This document shows, piece by piece, positions 1-12,238 of a stretch of 64,000 bases of DNA. Below the pieces are notes generated by a model. The model ran no database searches. It was not told the DNA's origin and saw only the letters and a program-made list of their open reading frames with translations. The DNA comes from Liquidambar formosana (Eukaryota; Streptophyta; Magnoliopsida; Saxifragales; Altingiaceae). Made by a program: the position numbers and the translations under genes. The stretch's first letter is position 1, and each line of letters opens with the position of its first letter. The stretch is taken from assembly GCA_039720395.1 (NCBI GenBank), contig CM077833.1, positions 18,041,133 through 18,105,132 on the forward strand. The letters run 5' to 3'.

Positions 1-3000
1 CTGTGAAGAGTGCTTGATGAATAATGTATGATCTCCCTGACTTTGTTTGAAGTCATATTTCAACATAGCTCGAGTAAATCTCTCAAACCACGCTCGAGGA
101 GATTGCTTCAATCCATATAAGGCCTTCTTCAGTTTGCACACCTTCCCCCTGGATGTATCACTTTCAAAACCTAGAGGTATATCCATGTAAACTTCCTCTT
201 CTAGATCTCCATGAAGGAATGCATTTTTAACATCCAACTGATGAAGAGCCCATCCAAAGTTGGCAGCTAAAGAAAGTAGGACTCGAACAGAATTCATCTT
301 GGCCACAGGAGCAAATGTCTCCTGGTAATCAATGCCATATGTCTGTGTGAAGCTTTTTGCTACCAATCTAGCTTTATACCTTTCCACTAAACCATCAGCC
401 TTATGCTTTACTGTGAACACCCATTTGCATCCAACTGTCTTCTTCCCCATGGGCAATTCAACTAAATCCCAAGTTTTATTTTTCTGAAGAGCAGTCATCT
501 CTTCACGCATAGTTTCCTTCCATTTTTTATCATAAAGTGCATCCTGTAAAGTGTTAGGAATAGACACAGAAGACAATTGGGAAACAAAGGTATGGAAAAA
601 TAGGGAAAGACTATGATAGGAGACAAAGTTAGAGATAGGATGTTGAGTACAAGATCTAACTCCTTTACGAAGAGCAATAGGAATATCAGAATCATCAAGA
701 GTAACAGGAGCAGGAGTAGATATGATATTACCTGAGTCCAAGGATGATGGTTGGCCATAGAGAGGAGAAATGGTCTTTTCCTTCTGTCTCCTTGAATAGA
801 CCTGTAATTCCTTGGGAGGAGGATGCTGTTCTTCCAAGCCTTGAGATGGAATAAGAATAGGTTCAGAAGGAGATATAAGAGTAGGAAGTACAGAAGATTT
901 CTCTTCATTACAACTCTCCCCCTGAAGAGAAGTTTGGGGTGAGCAAAAATAGGACACCGATTCAAGAAAGGTAACATCTATAGTGACAAACTTCTTGCGT
1001 GAAGGAGGATGATAACACTTATACCCCTTTTGAGTAGGTGAGTAGCCCAAGAAAATGCATTTCAAAGCTCGAGGATCTAACTTACTACGAGCCTGGACAG
1101 AAACATGAACAAAGCAAACACATCCAAAAACACGAGGAGGAATAAGAAAAGTACGAGAGCATGAGGGTAAAGATAACAAATCAATCGGTGCTTTGTGAGC
1201 AAGTACTCTAGAAGGCATCCGATTCATTAAATATGCAGCAGTGAGCACTGCATCCCCCCAATAGGATTTAGGAACATGCATAGAGAACATCAAAGCCCTA
1301 GATACCTCAAGAAGGTGGCGGTTTTTTCTTTCCGCAACACCATTTTGTTGAGGAGTATCCACACAAGAAGTCTGATAGATGATACCATAATCCTGAAAAT
1401 AGGATTGAAGACCCCCATAAAGATACTCACCTCCATTATCAAAATGAACAATTTTGATTGAGGTATTAAATTGGTTAAGCACCATTTTATGGAAAGTCTG
1501 AAAACATGAGAAAACATCACTTTTTTCTTTCAACAGATACACCCATGTAGTCCTAGAGAAATCATCAATAAAAGTAACAAACCATCGAAAGCCAGATAAT
1601 GAGATAATGCGGGAGGGACCCCATACATCAGTGTGCACAATAGTAAAAGGTAAGTTACTTCTATTAAAACTAGGTGGAAATGAAGTTCGATGATGTTTTG
1701 CAAGTTCACACACTTCGCACTTAAATTGAGAAACATTTATTCTAGAAAAGAAAGATGGAAAAAGACGTTGAAGCAAAAAAAATGAGGGGTGGCCCAATCT
1801 TCTATGCCAGAGCCAAAGGTTGTCTTCAGAAGCAGCACATCTCCCAGACTGGTGTGCATGCACAATTCAACCACCATCCTTCTCAATGGGATCCAAAAGG
1901 TAAAGACCATCTCTCACACTACCACTGCCAATCATCCTCCTCGTGACTAGGTCCTGAAAAATACAATGAGAAGGATAAAAGGTTACACTACAATTTAGAT
2001 CAGCAGTGATGCGGCTAATGGACAAGAGATTATTAGAAAAGTTGGGAACATGTAAAACTGAAGAAAGAGACATACCAGGGTTAATAGAAATAGAACCTTT
2101 CCCTGAAACAGATGACAAAGAACCATCAGCTACCTTAACCTTATCCCTACCTGAACAAGTATGGTAAGAATGAAACAAGGTAGACAAACTAGTCATATGG
2201 TCAGAAGCCCCAGAATCAATAATCCAAGGACGATAAGAGGAATTACATGATGCATTAAAGGAAGTAGCCAAATTACCTGAGTGGGCTAAAGAAGTAGATG
2301 CAGTGGTGGATGTATTCAGTTGAGACACTAGGCGGCTGAGAGACTCAACTTCTGCTCTGGTAAGTGCCACAGACTCAGAATCAGAAGTTCCAGAAGGTAA
2401 TGAAGTAGGTGGAATACTGTCCATAGCTGTAGAATAGTGAGCGCGGGACCGAGAGGAACCACTAGTATGGCCCCCCCTACCTCTAGTAGGGCGACCATGG
2501 AGCCTCCAGCAAGTTTCCTTGGTATGTCTCGGTTTCTGGCAATGATCACAAAATAACTTATCCTTGTCATCAGAAATAGAATCAACACTTTTCCCTCCAT
2601 CATGACCGGATAGAACACCTCTTTAGGTTCGCTGAGAAGCAGTAGTAAGCGTAGAGCGTTTTTGGGAGGTAGAGTGAAACATAGTATTCCTTCTACTCTC
2701 CTCATGCTGAACATAAGCACATACACTTCTTAGCAGAGGAAGAGGTTCCTTTCCTAGAATCTGTATACGAATCGGATCATATTCATCTCTGAGCCCAGCG
2801 AGAAAATCAAATATCCGCTCCTGCTCAACAAGGTTATTAAACTTCAAGGTGTCAGCCGAACACTCAGCTCGAAAATCTTGATAATAATCCAACTCCTGCC
2901 ACAATGCCCGGAGTTTATGGAAATAAACTGATAAAGGCTTATCATCTTGGGTAGTCTCATGAATACGACGCTTCAAGTCATACAACTGGGCTATGTTCCC

Positions 3001-3359
3001 TACCTGTGAATAAGTTTGTGCAACTGCATCCCAAATCTCCTTTGTAGTTCGCAAAAGCAAGTAGCTATCACTAACCTCTGGTTGCATCGAATGTAAAAGC
3101 CAAGACATAACCATAGAATTCTCTGCATTCCACTTCTCATATGAAGGGTCAACTACTGGAGGTTCTTCACCTTACCATTCAAATATCCCATCTTTCCTTT
3201 ACTCGTGAGATATAAGGTTGCTGAGCGAGACCAGGCTAAATAGTTAGGCCCATCCAATTTCACGGTTGTGATTTGGAGTGTAGGGTTGTCATTTGTGGGT
3301 ATTCCTAGACCCATTACCCTACCCTGATGGCTTTCAGAGGTCTAACTAACTTCTGACAT
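1..3359 (-). pseudogene. Copia-1 gag-pol reading frame
   Basis: Gag starts at the ATG read from 3359 but meets TAG at codon 6. A 1-2 base indel near 3155-3175 precedes the rest of Gag (UBN2-type, about 2640-3115), and an in-frame TAA lies near 2624. A CX2C-type zinc knuckle follows at about 2505-2560. The protease motif DSGASDHMT lies in the open stretch 1867-2424, which ends in a single TGA. The same frame continues through the GAG-pre-integrase motif WHRRLGHP (about 1790-1820), integrase with VDTPQQNGVAERKNRH (about 1315-1365) and reverse transcriptase with ETFAPVAKMNSVRVL (near 280-325) and LDVKNAFLHGDLEEEVYMD (near 190-245), and is open to base 1. Only a few single-base changes separate it from a complete polyprotein. 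No start is usable as it stands. Confidence 0.88.
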
Positions 3360-3841
3360 GATGTAGACAGCACTCAACCACCCAAACAAAGTCCAATCAC
3401 ACCAAATATGGCCCCAAGCAACAGACAGTCAATAGGTAGCACACACAGCCCACAAATGGTCAATAGACAGCACACACAGCCCACAAAAACTCCAGCTAGA
3501 CCTTCAAACACAGCCACAAAAAGAAAAGGAATAGTTTTCTATGGCATACCAGGAAGGTTCACGGCTGTTACAAGGGAAATCTCAACAAAAACCAATGACA
3601 TGGAGCAACGAACACCAAAGGGGTGTAAGAAACTCCAAATCGGCACTCTCTGCATCAGTTTGACCCATCAAACTCGAACACATGTGGCTGGATTGAGGGT
3701 TTTGGAAAAAACCACCATTTTTCTGGAAAATCAAAGGAAAAATCGAAAAACCCCTTAAACGATCTCGGATCTATATGAAACTTCACAGGTAGATTCCCCT
3801 TGAATAGACGAGTGGATTGGTAGGGTTTTTTCTCCCTGCTG

Positions 3842-3900
3842 GTGTCAGCATCCGTACGGCTGACATCAGCAGATGACGTCAGCAAATGCTGACATCAGCA
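3842..3900 (-). promoter_or_regulatory. Cluster of TGACRTCAGCA motifs in the Copia-1 leader
   Basis: Four copies of a TGACRTCA-like motif lie within 60 bp: a partial GTGTCAGCA near 3842, TGACATCAGCA at 3861, TGACGTCAGCA at 3874 and TGACATCAGCA at 3890. TGACGTCA is the core bound by plant TGA/bZIP factors. Its position just downstream of the LTR suggests a retroelement enhancer; this is inference. Confidence 0.5.
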
Positions 3901-3955
3901 GAATGCTCTTCTTCGACTTGTCAAACCCTTCAAGCATACGGATCGATGAGTAGAG

Positions 3956-3967
3956 GCTCTGATACCA
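3956..3967 (-). other. Primer-binding site of Copia-1 (initiator tRNA-Met type)
   Basis: The minus strand reads TGGTATCAGAGC immediately after the LTR. This is the usual plant Copia primer site, complementary to the 3' end of initiator tRNA-Met. Confidence 0.85.
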
Positions 3968-3969
3968 AG

Positions 3970-4185
3970 TGGATTTGTATAACTAATCAAAGAAGGAAGA
4001 AAGAAAGAAAGAAAGAAAGAGAAGAAAGGAAGGAAGAAAAGAGAAGAGAAATGGCTGCTGTAAAAAGAGAGAACTTAGGTTTTTCCCTCTTGTATATTAT
4101 CTTTTATACTAGTACAAGTACAAAGACAATAGTACCCTTCATCTTATTACAAGTAAATAAGAACAATATAGAATACTTTTCAACA
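3970..4185 (-). repeat. 5' LTR of Copia-1
   Basis: About 216 bp. On the minus strand it starts TGTTGAAAAG and ends ACAAATCCA, and the primer-binding site follows after two bases. It holds a GAAA/GAAAG-rich tract near 3995-4050 on the plus strand. The right boundary is fixed by the resumption of the repeated exon at 4186. Confidence 0.85.
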
Positions 4186-4575
4186 GATGAACTATCAGTT
4201 GCAAATGGTGTTACTATCTGGACTAGTGGGGTTGCCAGCTTGCCACAAGAAGTCACCCACGCAATAGTGGAAACATCTATGAATGAAGGTAATTGAGGAA
4301 TGTTTTATGTGGTCTCCTGTTACACACTTACTGATTTTTTTGCCCTTTCTACTTTTGTGGTTATCTATATGTAGATCAACTCGTCCGTAATGCACAGTCA
4401 AAACATATTCCTGAAAGCTTAGAGCAATGGGCAGGAACAAGCAAAGGACCTTTCAATGCCGGTATCAGCAAAGATGAACTGTCAGTTGCAAATGGTGTTA
4501 CTATCTGGACTAGTGTGGATGCCGTCTTGCCACAAGAAGTCACCCACCCAATAGTGGAAAGATCCATGAATAAAG
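4186..4575 (+). repeat. Repeated exons A (partial) and B
   Basis: Exon A (4186-4288) keeps only the part from DELSVANG onward and ends in GTAATT, a weaker donor than the GTAAGT used elsewhere. Exon B (4375-4575, 201 nt) is complete and open. Its acceptor differs: the AG used in the other units has become AT, and the next AG (4373-4374) still gives the correct phase, costing two codons. The intron between them is 86 bp. Confidence 0.75.
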
Positions 4576-4837
4576 GTAAGTGGAGAATGGAATAGATAGC
4601 TGTTTAGAAATGTGGGAGAGTGCGATGGTTCTGGATATCATTCATAGTTGGATGAGATAGAAGGGGTTGGGGTTTTGTTGATGAAAAAAAAAGCAAGGAG
4701 AATTGATGCTAAAGTGGAGTTTGCAAGGTAGCTTCATTGGAGGAGATTAGTTGGAGACAAAAATCAAGAGCTATATGGTTAGAAAAAGTGGACAAAAACA
4801 CTAAGTTTTCCCATCATATTACCAATGCTCATCGATG

Positions 4838-5656
4838 AAGTGTGGATACGGATATGGGATATGGATATGATACGGATATGCCGATACAGCACTTCATGAA
4901 AAATTTGGAAATGATATGGTGGGGATACATTTATAAATAAATAAATAAATATATTTTTTTTATAACATTAATAACAAACATTAAATGGTCAAACATTCAT
5001 AAGACCAATTAAGGTGCAAGAATAAAGTCTCAAATACCCCAAGCCTTTTTTCAATATATTCACCAACTCTAAGTTCATAAATGCAAAAATAGAAAATGAA
5101 AAAAAAAAAAAAAAAACATATATATATCACCTTTGTTCAACATCAAGCTTTAGGATTGTGTCCAAGGAGAGGAAGAGTGAGAAAGATGAAGAGATAGAAA
5201 GCTGGAAGCCTAGAACGAGCCCCTTAAATGGAACCCCAAAGGAGAGCAAAGAATGAGAAAGAGGACTAGATTGGAATAAAGAGAATAGATAATGAGGCTG
5301 TGGGGGAAAGAGAGAGAGAGAGACGGGGCTCGGTCTCCGTTATTTTTGGTATTTATATGTTGATTCCAATAATAATAATTAAAATAACATTTAAACTCTT
5401 TTATATTTAAAAGATTAAAATTCAACCTCTATTATATCTACCATGTGGTTCAAGTATTCCCATCTATTTTCCATTTATCCTCCAAGTATCTGCTAAGTAT
5501 CTTTAAAATATCTGTAAATAAAATTTATATCTTTATTTTCATATACGTATAAGATGTATTTAATACGTATCCCTGAGTATCTGAAAAGTAATATCCGATA
5601 TAGATACGATACAAGATACGTGGGGCGAGGGGTGGGGGGTTTAAGTATCAATGCTT
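4838..5656. mobile_element. hAT-like non-autonomous element, 819 bp
   Basis: The ends read AAGTGTGGATAC on the left and the complement of AAGCATTGATAC on the right, as short inverted repeats. The flanks are CATCGATG (4830-4837) and CATAGATG (5657-5664), an 8-bp duplication with one mismatch, as expected for hAT elements. L1-A coding sequence resumes after it. Subterminal GGATAC/GATACG motifs recur at both ends. No transposase is seen. Confidence 0.75.
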
Positions 5657-5963
5657 CATAGATGCTTATAAAAGGGAAAATTTTATTGGGAAATTAATGG
5701 TTAATGGCACTCTTGAAGAGGATTAGGATATTTTCTCTAAAGAAGTTGAGTATTATAAAAAGCTTTTTTCATGAAGAGGAGGATAGAAGGCCGTTTCTTG
5801 ATGGGTTGGAGTTCAACAGTATTAATCAAGATAATGGGGAGTGGTTTGAAAGAGAATTTGATGAGGATAAAGTGAGGGAGGCTTTGCACTCTTTATATGG
5901 AGACAAAGTGCCTAAGCCAGATAGGATGTCTCTTGCTTTTTATCAAAAGTATTGGGATGTTAT

Positions 5964-6101
5964 TGTTAGGATATATTTGTATATATTTTATATCTTGGGG
6001 GTATTGTTGGTATTTCTCTTGTATAGGGTTTTCTATTATTTTATATACCTTGTATTTTTCAGATTTGAATAATAAGATTGTAGCTTTCAGCAAAGCTTTC
6101 A
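5964..6101 (+). repeat. 5' LTR of Copia-2
   Basis: 138 bp from TGTTAGGATA to AGCTTTCA. A unit of this length is short for a plant Copia LTR. The primer-binding site TGGTATTAGAGC follows directly at 6102. Confidence 0.95.
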
Positions 6102-6113
6102 TGGTATTAGAGC
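6102..6113 (+). other. Primer-binding site of Copia-2
   Basis: TGGTATTAGAGC adjoins the 5' LTR. It has one base changed from the usual initiator tRNA-Met site TGGTATCAGAGC. Confidence 0.85.
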
Positions 6114-6643
6114 CACGTAGCAGCCTCCATCGCAGCTCTCTCTTGCACCATCTCTGTCGCACCAATTGAAGCAGTCGTACACACTAGCAGCAGTAGTCGC
6201 ACACACCTAGCAGAAGGTCTGTTGCAAACGAGACCCACTCAAGCAATCGCACCACTCGCACATAGCAATCGCAAGCCCCTGCCTCCTTCGCACCTGTTAA
6301 AGCACTTCCTTCGCACTTGTTGAAGCCTTTTCCTTCCTTCTTTGCATCAGTTTCACCAGTCGCACCAGTCGAAGTCCTCTCTCTTCTCTTTCGCACCTGC
6401 AAAACAAGCCCTCGCCTCTATTCGAACCAATCGCACCAGTTATTCTCCTCATCAGCCACTATCGCACCCTATTGTCTCTGGTCACAAGTTGTTTCTACCC
6501 ATCATTCACCATCGCAAGCTCTCATCTCCTAAAATTTTGCAAGCCAAGGACAGGCAATCGTTGTGTTGTGAGCTCTAGTCACTGTCGAAATTTTACCAGT
6601 ATCTGTTGAGACTCTTCTTTTTTCTTTCCAACAATTTTGAATC

Positions 6644-7930
6644 ATGGCTAGTGGTAATTCTGACTCTCTTCAAGCTATTAGTGTGAAATTGACTGGTGAC
6701 AATTATACGTATTGGGCCTATGTTATGAAAAATTTTTTGTTAGGAAAGAATATGTGGGGTTGTGTAATTGGAACTATTCTGAAGCCTAGTGATCCCACAA
6801 TTGAAAAATATGCAGAATTTCTTGGAGTTTGGGAGATGAATAATGCCAAAATTATCACTTGGATTAATAATTCTGTTGAACAATCGATTAGGATTCAGTT
6901 GGCTAAGTTTTCTACTGCCAAAGAAATTTGGGATTACTTATCCAAGGTATATATGCAGTCTAATTTTGCAAAGAGGTATCAGTTGGAACATGACATTAGG
7001 GAAACCCCTCAGGGTGCTCGTAGCATTCAGGAGTTTTATGCTATTATGACTGGTTTTTGGGATCAATTGGCTTTTACAGAACCCAAGGAACTGAGTGTGA
7101 ATACTGTGTACTATAACTACAGGGAGGAACAACGCCGTGTTCAGTTTCTTATGGCTTTGCGCGATGAGTTTGAGGGTATTCGGGGCACCATACTTCATCG
7201 TAGTCCTCTTCCTTCGGTTGATTCAGTGGTTAATGAATTATTGGCAGAGGAAACTCGTTTCAAATCCAAAAAGGGCTTGCTTCCTTTGCCTACTCCGTCA
7301 GTCTTTGCAGTACCTCCCAAAACTCATCCTAGCACTCAAAATAGTCAACGAACGAAGGTAGCTGTTGATGAATGTAGTTTCTGTCATCAGAAGGGTCATT
7401 GGAAGGTACAATGTCCCAAACTTTTGAACAAGCAAGTACCTATTTCCCATCAGCAGTCTTTTAATTCTCATCAGCCGTGGAAGAAGAATGGCCCTATGCA
7501 TACAGCGGCAATTGCACCATCCATTGATGCACCCCTTGATCACTCTTTGGTTGCACTCGCAGAACAGTTGCAGAAGTATCTTGCCTCATCTCAGCCTAAT
7601 GCCTTGTCTGTCAACTCCTCTATAGGTTTGTCCTCCTCTCCTCCAGGTATATCTCGATCCACTTGGGTTTTTGATTCCGGTGCCACTCATCATATGACTC
7701 ATGATATCTCGTTATTTCTTTCTACTATTTCTCCACCATCTTCGATTACTGTTATGACTGCCAATGGTACCTCTATGCCTTTGGCAGGTGTTGGGTCTAT
7801 TTCTACTTTTTATCTCTTTCTATCTGATGTTTATTGCATTCCCCAATTGTCTTTGAATTTGATTTCTGTTAGTCAACTTTCTGATGCTGGATATATTATT
7901 CGTTTTTCTTCTATGGGTTGTACTGTGTAG
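6644..7930 (+). pseudogene. Copia-2 gag and protease
   Basis: Open for 428 codons from an ATG that follows a 542-bp leader. Gag begins MASGNSDSLQAISVKLTGDN and contains the UBN2-type region (residues about 20-200). A zinc knuckle of form CX2CX4HX4C (CSFCHQKGHWKVQC) lies near 7373-7415. The protease motif FDSGATHHMT is near 7669-7698. The frame stops at TAG 7928-7930, where the next codons (DPHSRQLIGTGRKVGG) continue the protein, so the stop is probably a mutated Trp codon. This is the best-preserved part of the element and, if translated, would give Gag-protease without integrase. Confidence 0.9.
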
Positions 7931-10862
7931 GATCCACATTCCAGACAGCTGATTGGGACAGGCCGTAAGGTTGGCGGATTGTATGTGCTGGAGGAGTTGC
8001 ATGTTCCCGCGTTAGCTGCTTCTACTATTGACTTATCTTCTTTCCGTTTGAGTCCTAAGTCATCTAGTTTTTATTTATGGCATTCTTGACTTGGACATGT
8101 TTCTAGTTCTCGTTTAAAGTATTTAATTTCTACTGGACTTTTAGGCAATTTGCAAAGTCATGATATTTCTGACTGTAGTGGTTGTAAACTTGCAAAATTT
8201 ACTGCATTACCTTTTAATAAAAGTACTACTATTTCTTCTGCACCCTTTGATCTTGTTCACTCTGATGTGTGGGGTCCTGCCCCTGTGACCACTAAAGGTG
8301 GATCTCGATATTATGTTTCTTTTATTGATGATTATAGTAGGTACTGTTGGGTTTATTTTATGAAACATCGCTCTTATTTTCTCTCTATCTTTATTGCTTT
8401 TCGTGCTATGATTCACACCCAATACTCTGCTGTTATTAAGTGTTTTCGATGTGATTTGGGTGGGGAATATAGAGACACTGATTTTCTACATCTGTTAACC
8501 TCTGATGGCACCATTCAGCAATCCTCCTGTACTGATACCCTGAACAAAATGGGGTTGCTGAGTGTAAGCATCGACATATCATGGAGACTGCCCGTTCTTT
8601 ATTACTTTCTGCATCTGTGCCTAGTTCTTTTTGGGGGGAGGCTCTTCTTACTGTTGTATATCTTATAAATCGCATTCCCTCTATTATCACCTCTGGCATC
8701 TCTCCATTTGCAAGTTTGCATGGTCAGTCTCCTGATTATCATACCTTACGTGTTTTTGGATGCACTTGCTTTGTTCTTTTACCCAAGGTTGCACGCACTA
8801 AGTTCGCTGCTCGCTCAGTTATGTGTGTGTTTCTTGGTTATGGTGATGGGCAAAAGGGTTATCGTTGTTATGATCCTATTGCTAAGAAATTGTATGTCTC
8901 TCGTCATGTAGTATTCCTTGAGCATATTCCTTTCTTTTCCATTCCTTCTGCTACCAATGTTGTTTCTAACTCTGATCTTATTTATCTTGATCCTTTTCCT
9001 GATACTGTTCCTTCTGACTCTTATATTGGTGAATTAGTTTCTTTTGATAGTCCATCTTCATCTTCTTTATCTAGTTCTCGTCCTCCTATTGTTCATGTGT
9101 ATTCTCGTAGGGTTCAAGCTCCTTCCCTTACACATCCAGCTCCTTCCCATCCTTCGGCTGAGTCCTCTTCAACTCCTGGTGATGTGGATCTTCATACTCC
9201 TCGCTATCCTCAGCGAATTCGTAAGTGTCCTAATCGTTATTCTCCTTATTTTTCTCATACTTGTTATTCTCTTGATTTTTGTTCGTTCTTATCTTCCATT
9301 CATTCTCTTTCTGAGCTTCTCTCGTATAAGGAGTCTCTCGTATAAGGAGGTTGCTCTTGATCCTCTTTGGCAACAGGCTATGAATGAAGAACTTTCTGCT
9401 TTGCATAAGACCAACACTTGGGATCTCGTTGATTTACCTATTGGTAAATGTGCTTTTGGTTGTCACTGGGTTTATAAAATCAAAACAAAGGCGGATGGTT
9501 CTGTTTAAACGATACAAAGCTCGTTTGGTTGCTAAAGGATATGCCCAGGTATATGGAATTGACTATGAAGAAACTTTTGCTCCTGTTACTAAAATGACCA
9601 CTGTTCGCATTCTCATTGCTGTGGCTGCTGTTCGTCACTGGTCTCTTTCTTAGATGGATGTTAAAAATGCTTTTCTGAATGGTGATTTATCTGAGGAAGT
9701 CTATATGGTTCCCCCTCCTGGTCTTGCTCATCTTCCGGGTCAAGTTTGCCAACTTCGCAAAGCTCTGTATGGTTTGAAACAGGCCCCTCAAGCTTGGTTT
9801 GCTAAATTCTCTGCAGTGGTTTGTGATTTGGGTTTTACCTCCAGTGCTCATGATTCTGCTTTGTTCCTTCGTTCTACTTCTGCTGGACAAATAGTTCTTT
9901 TATTATATGTTGATGATATGATTATTTCTGGCGATGACACAACTGGGATTTCTCTTCTTAAAACTCAATTGCAACATCATTTTGAGATGAAGGATCTTGG
10001 TTCACTTCGTTACTTTCTTGGCATTGAGGTCGCTTCGTCTCCCCTAAGGGTATCTACTCTCCCTAGTCCAAGTATGCTGCTAATGTTATTGCGCGTGCTC
10101 CGCTCTCTGATTCTCGGAATGTTGATACTCCTATTGAGCTTAATGTTCATTTTACATCCACTGATGGTGTTCCCCTACTGGATCCTACTCTGTATCGAGT
10201 GCTCGTTGGTAGTCTAGTTTATCTCACTGTGACTCGCCCTGACATTGCCTATGCTGTGCATATTGTTAGTCAGTTTGTTTCTGCTCCGACTTCAGTTCAT
10301 TGGGCTGCCCTTCTTCGAATCTTACGTTATCTTCGCGGCTCTCTTCATCAGAGTTTGTTGTTTTCCTCTACTTCCTCCTTAGAGCTTCGTGCTTTTTCTG
10401 ATTCTGATTGGGCTGGTGATGCTATGGATCGTCGATCTACTACTGGCTTTTGTGTCTTTCTGGGTGATTCTTTGGTTTCTTGGCGGAGTAAGAAACAAAG
10501 TGTTATTGCTCATTCCTCTGCTGAAGCCGAGTATCGAGCTATGGCTACTACTGCTGCTGAAATTGTTTGGTTGCGTTGGTTGCTTACTGATTTGACTGTT
10601 CCATCTTTATCTCCCACTCCAATGTATTGTGACAACAAGAGTGCTATTCAGATTGCGCATAATTCTGTCTTTCATGAACGCACTAAACATAGTTGAGATT
10701 GACTGTCATTTTGTGCGCCATCATCTTCAGCTTGGCACTCTCTCTTTGCCTTTTGTTACTTCCACCATGCAGTTGGCCGACTTCTTTACAAAGTCGCACA
10801 CCATCATGCGCTTCCGGTTTTTGCTTGGCAAACTCTCGATGCTTCCCACGGTCACATCATAA
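7931..10862 (+). pseudogene. Copia-2 integrase, reverse transcriptase and RNase H, decayed
   Basis: Integrase pieces run about 8040-8900 (DLVHSDVWGPAP, YYVSFIDDYSRYCWVY). Reverse transcriptase is about 9350-10050 (MDVKNAFLNGDLSEEVYM, catalytic YVDD near 9907-9918). RNase H runs about 10380-10700 (SDSDWAGD, SSAEAEYRAM). Damage: TGA at 8087-8089, a one-base loss near 8535, a 16-bp tandem duplication at about 9316-9349, a one-base gain near 9507, TAG at 9651-9653 just before MDVKNAF, a shift near 10050, and a one-base gain near 10694. The element is therefore defective. Confidence 0.9.
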
Positions 10863-10876
10863 GTTTGAGGGGGGGG

Positions 10877-11014
10877 TGTTAGGATATATTTGTTTATACT
10901 TTATATCTTAGGGGTATTGTTGGCATTTCTCTTGTATAGGGTTTTCTATTATTTTATATACCTTGTATTTTTCAGATTTGAATAACAAGATTGTAGCTTT
11001 CAGCATAGCTTTCA
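10877..11014 (+). repeat. 3' LTR of Copia-2
   Basis: 138 bp, preceded by the polypurine tract at 10868-10876. It differs from the 5' LTR by six substitutions and no indels. Confidence 0.95.
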
Positions 11015-12238
11015 GTTATTAAGTCCCTATCTTACTTCTTGGATACGTTCATAAAAGTATTGTTAAAGTTTTGGTTGGAAGACTAGGGAAAATGGTCGGA
11101 ATATTGTGTCTACTTATCAATTCGTTTTTATTGAGGGAGTCAAATTGTGGATGCGGTGCTTGTGGCAAGTGAGTGTGTGGATTATAGGTAAAGAAGTGGA
11201 AATCTGGGTTTGATTTGCAAGATTGATATTGAAAACGCTAATGATCATGTGAATTAGAGTTTCCTCCTTTACTTGGGAGGATGGATTTTGAAGAAAAGTG
11301 GTGGAAGTGGTTTTTGTTTGATGTATCTCAACTTCTTCTTTTTCGGTTTTAATAAATGGGATGCTTTATAGTTTCTTTCATAATTCTATAGGACTTTAGC
11401 AAGGTCACCTGCTATCCCCCACTCCTTTTCTTTTTGGTCATGAAGCGTTGAGCAAATTAATTAACAAATCCATTAAGGGGAACTTGTTTGAAGGGTTTGA
11501 GATCAATAGATGAGGAGTGGAGGAAGGAATGGTTTCCCATTTACGTTTTGCTGATGATTCCTTGATTTTTTGTGGAATAGGAGGAGATGAACTTAGGTTT
11601 CTTTGCTCAGTTCTTCTTTGTTTTGAGGCGGTGCTGGGTTGAAAGTTAATCTTCGTAAAATATGGAAAGTCTTGCTTCACTGGATGGAAAAAAGAGTACC
11701 TTTTAAGAGGACATAATGATTCACAGCACACTTGCTTGTATCCTGACATATTTTGTCTCTTTTTAAGATTCCAAGTTCAGTAGCCTTAAGAATTGAGAAG
11801 CTTCAAAGAGACTTTTTGTGGAAATGAACGGGGGAGAAATTCAAGTTTCACCTTGTGGGAGCGGATAGTTTGTTCACCAAAAGATTTAGGAGGCTTGGGT
11901 GTTGGATTCTTGTGTGCATGAATCAAGCCCTTCTTGGTGAATGGCTTTGGAGGTTTGGGATGGGGGACCAAGGTTAATGAAGTGGTGGGATGGACATGGA
12001 AGTATGGTACTAGTAGTAAGGGGTGGTGGACATGGGAGGTTAGAGGCTAGCATGGTACTCATCTTTGGAAGGCTATTACTGCAAGGTTTTGACACTTTTG
12101 TGAAGGAGGTTAGATTTAAAGTGGATGAAGGGGGGAGAGTTAAGTTTTAGAAAGATGTTTGGTGTGGAGGTCTCCCTCTAATGGTGGAATTTCCCCACTT
12201 ATTCACAGTTGCGGATAACAAGGATTCTTGGGTTAGAG

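Larger units (their letters stand above)
1..4185 (-). mobile_element. Copia LTR retrotransposon (Copia-1), 3' part beyond left edge
   Basis: Read on the minus strand the order is 5' LTR (3970-4185), primer-binding site, leader, gag, protease, integrase, reverse transcriptase, which is the Copia order. Reverse transcriptase is still being read at base 1, so RNase H and the 3' LTR lie outside the window and the target duplication cannot be checked. The LTR begins TGTTGAAAAG on the minus strand and ends directly inside a repeated exon of the neighbouring gene (next base 4186), so the element broke that exon. Damage is modest: a few stops and one indel in gag-protease, and an apparently open pol frame. 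This suggests an insertion younger than the nested elements to its right. Confidence 0.93.
5964..11014 (+). mobile_element. Complete Copia LTR retrotransposon (Copia-2)
   Basis: 5051 bp with two 138-bp LTRs, a primer-binding site and a polypurine tract (GAGGGGGGG, 10868-10876). A perfect 5-bp target duplication GTTAT lies at 5959-5963 and 11015-11019. It sits inside the reverse-transcriptase coding part of L1-A. The order gag, protease, integrase, reverse transcriptase, RNase H marks it as Copia. By eye the two LTRs differ at 6 of 138 positions, so it is not recent. The internal frame is broken at many points, so it cannot make its own proteins. Confidence 0.97.

Noticed and set aside
495..977. 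160-codon open frame on the minus strand, Leu-rich
   Set aside because: It overlaps the Copia-1 polyprotein on the same strand in another frame. The true frame there has integrase and reverse-transcriptase motifs.
3408..3758. 116-codon open frame on the plus strand
   Set aside because: It is antisense to the Copia-1 leader and has no domain.
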